Made by a program: the position numbers and the translations under genes. From assembly GCA_031772625.1 (NCBI GenBank), contig CM062805.1, positions 803,115,592-803,179,591 on the forward strand: a DNA stretch of 64,000 nucleotides, written 5' to 3'. The DNA is from Pinus tabuliformis (taxonomy: Eukaryota; Streptophyta; Pinopsida; Pinales; Pinaceae). The notes beneath the pieces are model-generated. The model made no database searches. It was not told the origin of the DNA and saw only the letters and a program-made list of their open reading frames with translations. Position 1 is the first letter of the stretch. Every line of letters starts with the position of its first letter. Shown piece by piece: positions 23,291 to 34,809 of this stretch.

Positions 23291-24460
23291 TTATTCCTGG
23301 AGTATATCCTCTTCCTTTAACCTTTCTTGCTCCTTTTCTCCTTCCTCTTCACAATCTATGTAGAATAATTTCTTCTCAGCACACTTATGACCTTTAGTGT
23401 ATTTGCTATCACAACTGTAACAAAGCTCTTTTACTCTTTTTTCTTCCAATTTTTGTGGTGTCAACCTTATAGGTTGTTGAAGGCTAGGGGTAACAACACT
23501 TCCATCTTTATAGTTGTGACTGGTATGCTTCCTAGTTGCCATAATTTTGCTTTCCAATTTTCTTGCTAACCTGAATGCCTTATCTAATGAATCAGGTTCC
23601 CAAAGGCAAACATCATGTTGGATATTACCCTTTAAAGTCCTTATGAACACATAAATCCTATTCTCCTCTGGAATAATTTTTACCCTTATGTTCAATTTTT
23701 GGAACTCCTCAATGTGCTCCATTATTGAACCCTTTTGTTTGAGGCTTATGAATTGGCTAAAAAAAGTGTTGCTTTTTGTATCCTCATAATGTGCTATCAA
23801 TTCTTCCGTAAAAATTTCCCAAGTGATAATTTGTTTACGAGAGCAAAGCCATTGATACCATACAAACTGATTTGGTTCCAAATACAAAGTTGTAATACAT
23901 ACCTCTTGTGTGTTTTTCACATTATTGAGATCAAAAAATTGTTCCATCTATAATATCCATGTTGCAGGATCGTTGTCATCAAACTTCCTCATATCGATTT
24001 TTGGAATATGGTGGGTCTTCGATCCAACATTAGAGTCTATGGAATCATGATTAACATTTCTTTTGTTCTCATCATGAGTTTCATTTACTACCCTTTCACC
24101 ATTAGTGACCATTTCTTGTAGCAACTTAATCATATTTATCTTCAATTCTTCCATGTCTGTCTTCAAATCTATCTTCAAATCGTCCATCTTAGCTTCCACG
24201 TCATTCATCTTAGCTTCTACGCCTTTCTTTAAACAATCCATCTTAGCTTATATTCCTTTCTTTAAACCATCCATCTTAGCTTCTACATATTTCTTTAAAA
24301 CATCCATCTTAGATTCTGTTCCTTTTTGTGCAAGTGACACTTGTTGCACTTGGTCTCGTAATTTTGATATATCATGTTGCATTTCTTCCTCTTCTTCATG
24401 AGTCATGCTAGAGCTTTCAGGTTTCCTACTAGGTTTTTGCATTTTCTTTCCTCGAGGCAT
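23291..24460 (-). pseudogene. gag of chromovirus B
   Basis: ATG 24460 (MPRGKKMQKPSRK). Residues about 25-100 hold a coiled-coil of degenerate Met-Asp-x-Leu-Lys-Lys repeats (EAKMDGLKKGI, AKMDCLKKGVEAKMNDVEAK). The capsid domain follows (DDNDPATWIL, FDLNNV, WEIFTEELIAHY near 23950-23780). A CCHC-type knuckle (CYSCDSKYTKGHKC) lies near 23434-23393, in the CxxC-Y-GH-C form usual in plant chromoviruses. Stops at 24248 and 23948 interrupt an otherwise single frame, which continues in the same frame into protease and RT, as expected for a fused gag-pol. Confidence 0.88.
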
Positions 24461-24463
24461 CAA

Positions 24464-25121
24464 TTACTGATAATAATGCTTTACTATTCCCTTTGAATTC
24501 CTTCAAACTAATTTTTCAAACCAAGCTTATGTAAAAATTTAAAAAAAACTACACACCTTTTTTCACTTTGCGGGAGCCTAATATTGAATCTGATGTATCT
24601 CTGTAATTTCAGATCATCCAGTTCTAAAATTGTGACCTGTAGTAGCCCTCTACGTCCTCTTTCGAATGCCACCAATCTGATCCAAATTGGATTCTCCAAC
24701 AAAGCGTTATGCACAATATCCCACAATGACATGATTATAGACTAGTTCAATAGAGCGAACTTGTACGACGTGCCACGAGTCACTGTTTTGACTTTTGGCT
24801 CTAAAAATATATAAAAGAAACTAAATTCCATCCTCTTTCTGTACCTTCATACTAAATTTCAATCCAATGCTAAAAAATAAAGTTATGACGGTTTTCCCCA
24901 GGTCGCCTGTTTGGAATGTAATTCAGGAGTCTGCAAAAAGAAAAACTTCCTTAAATCATATCTCCGCAAATATAGCATGAAAAGCTTTGAAATTCAACCA
25001 GCGATTCAATGCAATTTCTTCTAAAATGGGTTTTTTTTATTATCTTTTGAAACGTTGCAAAAAAAAGTTATAGTGAAAATTCCATGGTGACCTGTTTGGA
25101 GCAGTGAAACCCTAGAATCCA
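24464..25121 (-). other. 5' untranslated leader of B
   Basis: About 660 bp between the PBS and gag ATG. No repeat or conserved structure was seen. Confidence 0.7.
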
Positions 25122-25137
25122 AAGCTTTGATACCAAA
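25122..25137 (-). other. Primer-binding site of B
   Basis: Read on the minus strand: TTTGGTATCAAAGCTT directly after the LTR. It matches the initiator methionine tRNA PBS except A for G at one position. Confidence 0.85.
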
Positions 25138-25471
25138 TGTTATGAAACCAGCTTAAGAAAAAGATAGAAAAGATAGATCAACGCCTTAGAATTCAGCCTC
25201 TTCGAGGGGGAAACCTCCTTTACATTACATAAATGAGAAATTCTTGGATGATACAAATGACAAAACCTCCTTTCTATATATAGGAGTCTAAGAAGTCGCA
25301 ATATAACCCAGCCAACCTAACAATAATAATATAAAGCCACAAAAATAACAATAGAGGGATTCTATGGGGCATAGTAATAAAAATATGGGGACAATAGGGG
25401 CGCAACAATATTAATAAGGGATACAACTACAATAGTAATGGGGTAATCACTAGTATTATAGGGACCTATCA
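25138..25471 (-). repeat. 5' LTR of B
   Basis: 334 bp matching 19464-19797. The minus-strand TATA box CTATATATAG at 25274-25283 is the likely promoter of the element, driving leftward transcription. Confidence 0.92.
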
Positions 25472-26813
25472 GATACTTTAGGAGAGAGTGAGAGATTGTT
25501 GGATTTGAACTAAATTGGTTCATGAATCCATTTTTGTATCAATTGTGATATTTTGAATAATTTGACAAGTTATCTAGAGGTTAGCTAGAGGCTAGCTAGG
25601 GGTTAGAGAGCTAGAGGATAGTAAGAGAAAGAGTGAGGAGTTAGGAAGAGCAGTAGATGGACTTTATGGAAAAGAACTGAAACAATCGAATGTGACTATT
25701 TTCCTTGTAAATATTTTATAAAAATACCAAAACAATGTGGATTTGTATATATCATGTGTGGGAATTTGTTTCTTTATGTGTCTTAATATCCTTATGGTGC
25801 ATTGACTATGAATATGAGAAATACTGTGGAACTTTTGTGTTGAATAGCATGAATGACTGACGAAATTTCCTTTACGGGATTAATATTTAATTTTCTAATA
25901 AAACTTGTGTATATGCATGTAGAGAATGGGATTTACCTTTTGAATGGACGGAGAGATCAGCAAAAGTGAGTGCAATTGGTTATCACAGTAGACAAAGGAA
26001 GATTGAGAACTATATTCTATAGTGGAGGACACAGGCTTTTCCCAACTTCCTAAAGGATTATAAAAAGACAACGGAGGTGAATGGATAGTGGATATTAGGT
26101 CGAATCATTGGAAATGGAGGATGGAAGGCTCAGATTAAATTGTAGATCGCATGTTAAATCAGTGAACACTTCACAAGTTAGCAATCAACGATGTTTATGT
26201 TAAGTGCTATCTCGCGTGGGTAAAAAAGTGGTAACTGGTATTTCTAAATTCCATGCAATTAGCCTAAGTGAGTGACATGTAGCACACGATGGAAAAGGAA
26301 AACCACTTTTCTCACATGCTCTTGACTAAATATCGATCATGATAGAATTTGTGTGATATTGCGCGATAGATGTTCAATTGTACGGGTCACATCAACGGTG
26401 GAGATCGTCCGGGCTACTTGGCGAGCGGATGACGTGATAGTCGTTGGATCAACACTGAACCAATGGTGGAGATCGTGACATGGCATAAACTTCACAATTC
26501 GAAAGGTTTATGATAAAAGTGTTAAGTCATTGCAAAGTAAACCAATTTGTTTGCAATGTTAAAAAGAGGAGGACACATGTTGGCTTAACGCTTAACTTAT
26601 GGTATAGTGTTCTATTATGGGTATTCACGCCCGAAGGTCCCACAAGCCACGTAGAAAAGGGTTGTGAAATATTTCATTTAATAAAATTAATTTAGCAGAA
26701 AGTCTCCGCCTATAGAATTGATTGAAAAAAATCAAAGCATTAACCCGGGTTATACAACGGGGTTTAGTGTTAACCTTACATGATTGTTTGGTTAAAGAAC
26801 TAGCTCTGCATCA
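25472..26813 (+). repeat. 3' LTR of A, second copy, right part
   Basis: Starts with the second target copy GATAC and matches the 5' LTR from 14324 onward, ending CTCTGCATCA, followed by ACATC (26814-26818). Confidence 0.9.
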
Positions 26814-28188
26814 ACATCTATGAATGTTTCTTTTTGTAGGATGAAATCATCAAATTCATCTTCCTCATGAGTGAATGCCTTCACTTTCACCAGGATACTG
26901 AAGTCTTTGGCAGTGTCATTTGGGTCATACTGCCTTCCTATGAATTTAGGTAATTTTAGAGATTTCATGATCTCCACTTCTTTACATTCATGCCCAAAAT
27001 CGTGCAATGAAAATGCTCCACACTACAATGGAAATGTAGGTCAAATGGCCTTTTTCTGTTTCTTCAATCCTTTACTCAGCCCACCCTCACTCACTGTTTG
27101 GTAGGATATCTCTATAGCCATCAATTTGTCAGGGACATAGTCTAGGAGGACATGCGGTGAGGAAATGCTCCGAAATACTCTAATATATGTGAATGTTTCC
27201 TCCCCAAATCATCTAGCCAATGGGAGGATATCCACTTCGGCTTCCTTAGAGAACCTAGGGGCATTTTGGTTGTAAGCCTGTTTATGGATAGGCAGCATGA
27301 ATCCATGACAAGTTTTTAAAAATGGGGGTTGAATTGAGACTCCCACATGTCCTTCTGATATATATGAATTGGAATTGGATCCTTCACAATCCACTTACAT
27401 CCCATGATAGGAAATTTTGAACCAAAATAGATTGCATCCATTACATATGCACTCATAAAAAATGGATTGTAAACCCTCAAAGAGATACTCATTTTCCTCC
27501 TATTATCGATTATCAGCTTTGCTAAATTATTAGAAAAAATTTGGGCCCAATTCATTATGGTTATGCTTATGACTACATCTATTAATGGCAGCCATTCTGG
27601 GGAAAATTTAGTGCTATTAGTCTTGCTGAACATCCTAGATAGCATGGCTACTGCAAAACTATGAGGGCGAGAAATAGATGCAGTAGAGTACATACTCATT
27701 TTGTCCTTTTTAATCTTCCCCTCATTTTTTTACCAGATGCGTGTGACATCTGCTGGGTCCTTGTTCTCCTCGTCAAACTTCTTGAGAAACTGTTTGTTGT
27801 AGAGCGTTAGTGGCTCTAGTAGTTTGTACATAAGCCGTAGGTTTTTTGGTGAAAAATATCCCATAACCTCTTGGATGCTATTCCTAAATTCTCTGTCTGA
27901 GATATCAACCTGATCAATTATCCATTTGACCATATCTGTATAAGGGATTATCTTTGGTCGTGCGGTTATGCGATGCAGAAATGAGCATGCCATCTTAAAA
28001 ATGGAGGCATCTGAGGAAGCATGATCACCAACTGTGACCTTTGTTTTTGGAGGTCTTGGTTCCTCTTCTAATAAATCATACATGGTTTCCCACGTAGAGG
28101 TTCCTCCTTCTCTGTTGCATGCATTATCCCTGAATAAAGGAGTCACTTCCGATTTCTCAGACATAACTGCCTTTCCCTTCTTTTCCAT
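26814..28188 (-). pseudogene. N-terminal part of uncharacterised coding sequence D
   Basis: ATG at 28188 (MEKKGKAVMSEKSEV). The frame runs to about 27730 (ARPKIIPYTDMVKWIIDQV, LMYKLLEPLTLYNKQFLKKF, then PADVTRIW-stop) and on to 27316 (SFAVAMLSRMFSKTNSTKF, WAQIFSNNLAKLIIDNRRK, FFMSAYVMDAIYFGSKFPI). After a frameshift it continues through KAFTHEEDEFDDFILQKE to the A insertion. It then joins 14060 leftward, for roughly 900 codons in total. The region is largely alpha-helical in composition. No enzymatic motif was recognised. It may be an orphan plant gene or an extra ORF from a retroelement. Confidence 0.6.
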
Positions 28189-29229
28189 TCCTCCCAAAGA
28201 CTCCTTCTGTGGATTTTTCCCCAAAATGGAGAAATACAACAGCTATCAAATATACAGAGATAAGAATGAACATAAGATGGAATAATACAGATAACCTGAA
28301 AAGGTGATAAGAAATGAGTTTTATTTGAATGCAAGTGAGAATATATCATATCACGTTGAATGGATTTTCACACATAAATTCCATTAACCTTTATTAAATG
28401 CCCACATAATGGTTCGTTATCTCTTAGCTTTATCTATCGTTAAAGTTTGCATCGTAAGTCAAGAAGAAATATTTTAGGTTGGCGAGCCTTTAAATTGCGA
28501 AAATGTTGATTTTGCGATTGCGATGCAATATCAAAAATCACATTATCACATTATGTATGTACTCTTTCCTCATTGTTTCTTTAGTTTCTGCAAGCTGCAA
28601 AATGCGGGCCACTTACTATTATTTCCAAAACATATCTTATTTGTCAAGTTTTTTTTGTGTAAAGCACTTTTTATTAAGCAGTGGACCTAATTACTTGTTT
28701 GCAACGTATCTCGGGATTGGGTCCAGGTCTCAATCGTATTTCGCAATCTCGGTGGATGGTAAGTTTGTGGCATTCTTTTTTAATGTCCGAAATGTGATGT
28801 GATAAGGGAAATGTTGTCATCACAATTTTGCATCTCACACGTTTTAAGGTAACTCATTAAGGTGTGCCTTCTATAGATAGCGATATGTGATGTGGACCTT
28901 AGTTTTAAGAGGAAATGCCTTAGGACTTAGTTTATATAAGAAACATAATAGTTTCAAAGTGTTTAGCATGGAGTCCTCTTTTCATCACTTTTCACTAGTT
29001 TTGGTGGATTAGCAAGGATTTTAATCATGCTTGATCGTGCAATATGCGGGAAAGGAAAACATTTTCTAGTTTTTTAAAAAGGTGTTTGATTGATATCTTG
29101 TTGTATTCCAAAATTTAATAAAGAAGATGCCTAAATGCTAAACTTATTTTTGGAAGTATTTGTTTAAAGGATCCTTATTTATTAATGTAATATTGACTAC
29201 TACTATTAACAAATGGGGGGTTGTTGAAT
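28189..29229. other. Spacer without recognised features
   Basis: About 1 kb of A+T-rich sequence between the start of D (minus) and the first readable part of element I (plus). It could hold the promoter of D and the lost gag/LTR of I, but nothing specific can be supported. Confidence 0.5.
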
Positions 29230-29500
29230 AGCACAACATATTCCTCCTAAATTTGGCATTTTATTATTAAGATCATGTTGTGCTCAGTTAGGAGGAAGTC
29301 TTCAAATGGACATGTCTTATGCTACTATTCCTGTATATGGGGGTGAACATCTCAGGTTATAAAGAGTGGTAAGATTCATGAATATTTTTTGCAAATCAGA
29401 TCAAGCAATAAATTATCCTGTTTATATAGTAGATCAAGATTTTGGATGCTTTGAATTATCATCAAATAACTTGCAAAACACTCAGGTTAACATCTAAAAC
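29230..29500 (+). pseudogene. Protease C-terminal region of element I
   Basis: Reads CAQLGGSLQMDMSYATIPVY and then NYPVYIVDQDFGCFELS, a conserved stretch seen at the end of protease in this Tat group. No catalytic Asp is readable and stops are frequent. Confidence 0.6.
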
Positions 29501-29559
29501 ATTAGATAAAAACCAAATACCATTAACACCGATATTTGGAGGTTATACTTCGTTGGCTT

Positions 29560-30030
29560 TTATTGAAAGGAAGGAGTTGGAGCTGGTGTTGTACTAGTTT
29601 CACCAAAAAAAGAGAATATAACTAAATCCCATATGATGTAATTTGATGTTACAAATAATGTAGAAGAATATGAAGCCTTCCTTCTAGGATTAGAATTAGC
29701 CAAAAGTCTTAAAGCAAAAAATGTTAATGTATTCGATGACTTGGAACTCATTGTTAAACAAGGAATATTTGTCAAACAAAACATCGTAGACTTAGATCTT
29801 ATAGAAATGAGGTATGGGACTTAGTGCATAATTTCTTCCAAGCATTTAACATCACTGCTATTCCAAGGGATGAAAATATTCATGCAAACTCTTCAGTTGT
29901 TTCAACTATTCTTTAAAAATTCCTGATCAAATTCTTGTGCAATATCAAATTCAAGTTAAATATAATCCTTCAATTCCTGTTAACCTAAAAAATTGGCAAA
30001 TATTTGATGATGATAAATAGTTGAAATCCT
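29560..30030 (+). pseudogene. Archaeal-type RNase H-like domain of element I
   Basis: GVGAGVVLVSPKKENITKSH, FDVTNNVEEYEAFLLGLELA and NVFDDLELIVKQ are the beta-strand and helix motifs of the extra RNase H of Tat elements (Glu of EEYEA, Asp of DDLEL). A linker YNPSIPVNLKNWQIFDDDK follows at 29962-30018. The domain lies before RT, as in element E. Several stops make it inactive. It would degrade RNA in RNA-DNA hybrids. Confidence 0.72.
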
Positions 30031-30096
30031 TTTTGTAAGTAATTGAATAAATTTTCAACCTTATAAATTGAAGAAGAATAATCGGATAATAATGAG

Positions 30097-31250
30097 TTGA
30101 ATAAGGAAAATCAAACTTCACAATTAGACTCAAGAATTGATGATCATAGTATCATTCAGTTACCTAACAATTTCATTCCTAAGGGATTTGTCCCCCTTGA
30201 AAAATTGTTTGACCACAATGATGTTCCCAATCCATTATCAAATTCAGCTGAAGAAGATATAGAACAATTTAATATTGGAACTTCAAAAGAAATCAGAAAT
30301 ATTAAAATCTCTACATCTTTATGAATGGAAGTGAAAGATAAATATTTAGATCTCCTTAAAGCTTATAAAGATGTTTTTTCTTGGTTTTATATTGAATTGA
30401 ATACATATGATACAACACTCATTGAACATAAAATCCCTTTAAAGCCAAAAGCTAAACCTTTTAAGAAAAAGTTAAGGAGAATTAATCTTGTCCTTCTTCC
30501 TACCATTGGGAAAGAACTTAATAAGATACTTGATGCAAATATCACAGTTCCATTGAGGTATTCTGATTGGGTAGCTAATTTAGTTCTAGTAAGAGAAAAA
30601 TGTTGAAATCAGGTTCTGTGTAGATTTCAGGAACTTAAATAAATCATCTTTGAAAGATAATTATCCATTACCCAAGATCAACCAATTACTTTAAAAAGTT
30701 TTAGGTGCTAATAGAATGTTTATGCTAGATGGTTTTTCTAGATACAATAAGATCATGGTGAGCTCAGAATATAGAGAAAAGAAAACATTCACAACACCTT
30801 GGGGTACATTTATGTATGAAAGGATCCCTTTCGGATTAACCAACACTGGAGCTACCTTTGAAAGAGCTATGGATTTAGAATTTGTGGGTAAGATAAATAA
30901 ATTTATTGTCATTTATATTGATGATCTAACTGTATTTTCTAATTTTGATAAAACACATTTAAAGCACTTGAGGAAGGTTTTTGATAGGTGTAGGAAGTTT
31001 GGGATATCAATTAAGCCCAAAAAGTCCCTGTTTGCACTCAAAGAAGGAAAATTGCTTGACCATATTATTTCTAAGTAAGGAGTGGTCATTGATCCCATAA
31101 GAGTTTCATCTATCCAAGCAGTGTAATTACCAAGGAATAAAAAGGAAATTCATGATTTTCTTGAAAAAATAAATTTTTTAAGAAGATTTATACCTAATTA
31201 TGCTAGAATAGTTAAGGATATCACTGATATGTTGAGGAAAGATCATGAAG
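30097..31250 (+). pseudogene. Reverse transcriptase of element I
   Basis: The N-terminal extension at 30097-30324 is acidic (RIDDHSIIQLPNNFIPKGF). RT then begins with EVKDKYLDLLKAYKDVFSWF, EHKIPLKPKAKPFKKKLRR and RYSDWVANLVLVREK. A frameshift near 30603 leads to MLDGFSRYNKI (about 30719), TPWGTFMYERIPFGLTNTG (30799) and YIDD (30916-30927). A stop at 31076 sits in DHIISK-stop-GVVIDP. The polymerase motif is intact, but the reading frame is not. Confidence 0.85.
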
Positions 31251-31633
31251 TTTAATGGACAATTCCAGCAAGATTTTATTTTGACCAGATTAAAAAATCT
31301 ATTTCAAAAGCCCAAATACTGGCTATTCCAAACTATTATGAACCATTTAACATCTTTTCCTTTACCTCTAAAACCACCTTAGCTACTGTTCTTCTGCAAA
31401 AGAATGATAATGGGGATGACGAACCTATTTCCTTTTTTAGTAAAGTTATGAGAGATGTTGAACTCAAATATGATATTATTGAAAAACATGCCTATTGCTT
31501 AGTTCAAGCCCTAAAATATTTTAGAGTATATGTGCTTCATTCTTCCATTATTTCCTATGTTCCCAATAGTGTTGTTAAAACTATCTTAACTCAACTTGAT
31601 ACTGATGGAACAAGAGGAAGATGGATTACTAAG
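31251..31633 (+). pseudogene. RNase H of element I (left of J)
   Basis: Reads KKSISKAQILAIPNYYEPFN, TLATVLLQKNDNGDDEPISF, FFSKVMRDVELKYDIIEKHA and YVPNSVVKTILTQLDTDG, ending RWITK at the J target site CTAAG. The first catalytic Asp is replaced in FSFTSKTT. The frame continues at 38826 with ILELDLTIKTTKLVKGQGLA, then EENCKVLGISS. Confidence 0.8.
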
Positions 31634-32645
31634 TGTTACATGGAATTTGCATCTACGAATAAACACATCTTCCCTAGGTGGGTGACTACACCTAAAACAA
31701 TATAATGAAAGTAGTTTAATCATTTCTTATAGAAGATAGATGAGATGGAGGAACTTACTTGTTGCCTTTTGCTTCCTAAATCTCTTTTGAATCACTCTTG
31801 TCTCTCCCACTTGAACTACATCCGCTCAAAAGGTACCCGCATCAAGAGAAATAGAAACAAGAAATGATCAAAGCATACATGAACTATCAACTATAAAACA
31901 ATGGAATCGAATACATTGAAACACATAAGCATCACAAATATGAACAATCATATGAGAAAAGGAATAATCTCTTTATTAATGTAGAAGGAAGAGTATCACC
32001 CAATACAGTTTGATCTTGTGCCACTCCTCCAGCTTCAGTTCAACTCTCACCACATCAAAAGCTCAACACTCCAGCAACATAACATTGCTTTACATAAACT
32101 CAATCCTCAAACCAACATAATTTCCTTACAAACTTCAGATTCTAGCCCCTTGATCACTATGATGACTGCTCAATTTATAGGAAATGGAGGTGGTTTTGTC
32201 ATAAATGAGGGTATTCAATGGCTTTCCAATCTTGGAGTTGGTTTACATGGAGCAAGGGATGAGAGGATAGGAGGTTAATGAATCCTTAGCCTATCTAACT
32301 TCGAGCTCATAGGAGGTGATAAGAGATGGGAACCTTCTAGACTCATCTATAATGAAGGAATATTAATAGAACCCTATGAAAATTTCACTCAATCTCACCC
32401 CATGCAGGATAAAGATGGCCTAAGTGCAGGACACAGTGGGCCTACCTACTCTACAATGCACTCTCTCAAGGATTGGGTTGTGCTAGTATCCCAAGTAGGC
32501 TTTTAAGGAGGGCTTCAGGCCACGAAACTTTCATAGGTGGAGGAATTCAACGAGTTGAATTCTCTAGGGAATGTAACAACTGAATTAGGCCCTAAAAGTA
32601 TTGATCTAAATGTTGGGAGTGATGTGCCCAAATTGACCTATAACA
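31634..32645 (-). repeat. 3' LTR of J
   Basis: 1012 bp, TGTTACATGG to CCTATAACA on the plus strand. Confidence 0.88.
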
Positions 32646-34809
32646 GTTGCCCCCTAAAGTATGAAGTTGAAAATGATAATGTTGAGTGATATGATTTATG
32701 ACGTGATGGAGAGGAACTGAAGCAGATGGTGACCTGCATCAATTACAATACATAGCATCATGATATTTTGGATATTTTCATGAATTTCTTAGGGAAGACA
32801 AACCCATACTCAACATATAAACTTTTCATTACATATACATAGATAGTTGTCTACAGATATAAACCCATGATGGGATGACCATTAATGTAAAACCATCGTA
32901 CAGATGATTTAGTACTTTCCTGAAATCACAACCTAGATAGATGAAACTAGATCTGGGGTCTTCTATCTCGATTAATGATTCGCTCAAGTATGAGTCTAAC
33001 CATGTGAATATGTGATCTGAAGTCGAACATGGGAAGACACTGTCTAATTACCAGCCAATGATGTAAGTCGTTAACGGATGTGAGAGAAATCATCGATAAT
33101 GATAATGATTCTCAAGGTACTGTAGTACATTCTGCATGGTGTGAATAGATGTTTTGATGTCGAACACCATACAAAGTCTTTTGGTCAAAAGCTAGTGATG
33201 TAAACCTATTTGTGGAAGCGAGAAACTTGCCATTGATGTATGCAAGACCCAAGGTACTGAAAAGGTTGTTTCTAAGTCAATTTCTTGGATAATGTGTTGA
33301 TGTCGACAAGAAGCGACTCGTCGCAGGAGGGCCTTTATGTATCCCAAATCAATGGAATGAAATGAGTGTAATGATGTTGGAGACAGAATTTGACTAATGA
33401 CACAAGGTTTGGGAATGGCGATCATGAAAATGAAGGTTTATGAGTATTGCAAAGGATGAGTTTTACTGAGTGACTTCTCTTGAACATGTCGATGACACTG
33501 AATGAATTGGCAACATTGACCCAAAACCAAAGTGATGGATGATGTGATAGACCATTGGTATGATGACCATCGAGAAGACAACCCAACCCAAATAGTCACG
33601 GAGATGAAGTGAAAGTGTCATGTTCAAGAGCGACTTGCTACCATAAAGTGATTTATCCTTTCCCAATTTTACCCAGTCATTGCTAACTAGTACCTCTTTA
33701 TTTTTTAACAAGCGTGAGGAGGATAACATATTCTTGTAGTATAATTCCACCCTTCGGGTGAATCCATCGCTATGTGATGTTTTAACGAGTCTAGCGAAGG
33801 TGAAACTCGGTCTTGTGATGATGGAAAATTTTGTCTCTATTTGATGCTTTAACGAGTTTAACGATAATGAGAACTCGGTTATTTTCATGTTTAGAGTGTC
33901 TTAAAAGGGACAAAAAGAAAAATCCACAAGTTATTTTTTTGTAAATTTTTCTCTCAAGTCTGAAAAAGAGTAAAATAATACAAGAGAGAACCTATTGATC
34001 ATGTTCAATCAACGTATTCCTTTTTCATAAATAATCTATCTCATTCCGGAAAAAGGTTAAACTTATACTAAGTAGATGTCGTTTCTAATCTGTTGATGAG
34101 CTAAAAAGGACAAGCACTCAGTAATATTTCCATATTTTGAGAGTCTCAAAAAAGCTTAAAGAGGACTCTAGGGGGGTTCCTTTTTCGAAGTTTAACAGAG
34201 CTTGAAAAAGAGATAAAAGTATGCTCTGTGGTCAAAGTACAATTCATGATTGTGCATGTCAAATTCACTGTATTAGCTATAAATCTATTCAAAGCAACAC
34301 CAAATGGATTAAACATATCATCTCATTGGTAAAAATGGGTAAAAAACTATAGTTTATTCATTAAATGACATGAAATAATCATAAAACAAGAATTTACCAA
34401 GTCATTTTCACCATTTGATATTTACCATTCAGTTTTGTGCTCCGAACTAGTTTTTTACCTCGAACTTCAGCATCTAATTGCGATAGATTCCATGGATCAT
34501 TTTTCACGCCGTCAGGACAAGGAAGGAGATATAACTTTTCTCTTTCCTTTAAGTGCATTCTGTTACAGTTTCAGGCAAGTTTTTTAGGTTTTTGGGGTCC
34601 TTAGGGTAAATATACTTCAACCTGAGATAAGAATAGCCTATCACATCGAAAACTGCATTGCAGTTCACCCAAACAGAAGGGTACCTACTCTGCAGCACAC
34701 TGTCTCTAAGCCTGGGTTGCGTTGGCCACATTTGATGAATTTGTTTCTCCAGTTTTACCCAAAAATCCTTAAATTTTTGCATGAAATGGATCCTAACTAA
34801 GCTTATGGT
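32646..34809 (-). other. 3' untranslated region of J
   Basis: Begins with the polypurine tract. About 2 kb of non-coding sequence follows. The minus-strand ORF 33463-33888 has no recognisable product. Several phrases (gatgggatgac, gttgatgtcgaca) recur at 59170 and 61055. Confidence 0.5.

Larger units (their letters stand above)
19464..25471 (-). mobile_element. Full-length but defective Ty3/gypsy chromovirus B
   Basis: 6008 bp on the minus strand: 5' LTR 25471-25138, PBS, gag, protease, RT, RNase H, integrase, chromodomain, polypurine tract (19810-19798) and 3' LTR 19797-19464. The target duplication is GATAA on the left and GATAC on the right. The undisturbed site in the A 5' LTR (near 14325) reads GATAC, so the left copy mutated before the tandem duplication (both tandem copies share it). 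The two LTRs show about 14 differences in 334 bp. Stops and frameshifts in every domain make it inactive. Confidence 0.93.
14061..26813 (+). mobile_element. Non-autonomous LTR retrotransposon A, second copy, with nested B
   Basis: The 5' LTR is 14061-15664, internal region 15665-19193, and 3' LTR 19194-19463 continued at 25472-26813 after removal of B. The element is flanked by ACATC on both sides (14056-14060 and 26814-26818), a clean 5-bp target duplication inside coding sequence D. Without B the element is about 6.74 kb. The two LTRs differ by roughly one base in ten, so it is an old insertion. Confidence 0.9.

Noticed and set aside
31448-31705. ORF ending ASTNKHIFPRWVTTPKTI
   Set aside because: The tail after 31634 is J LTR read through by chance; only the part before is RNase H of element I.
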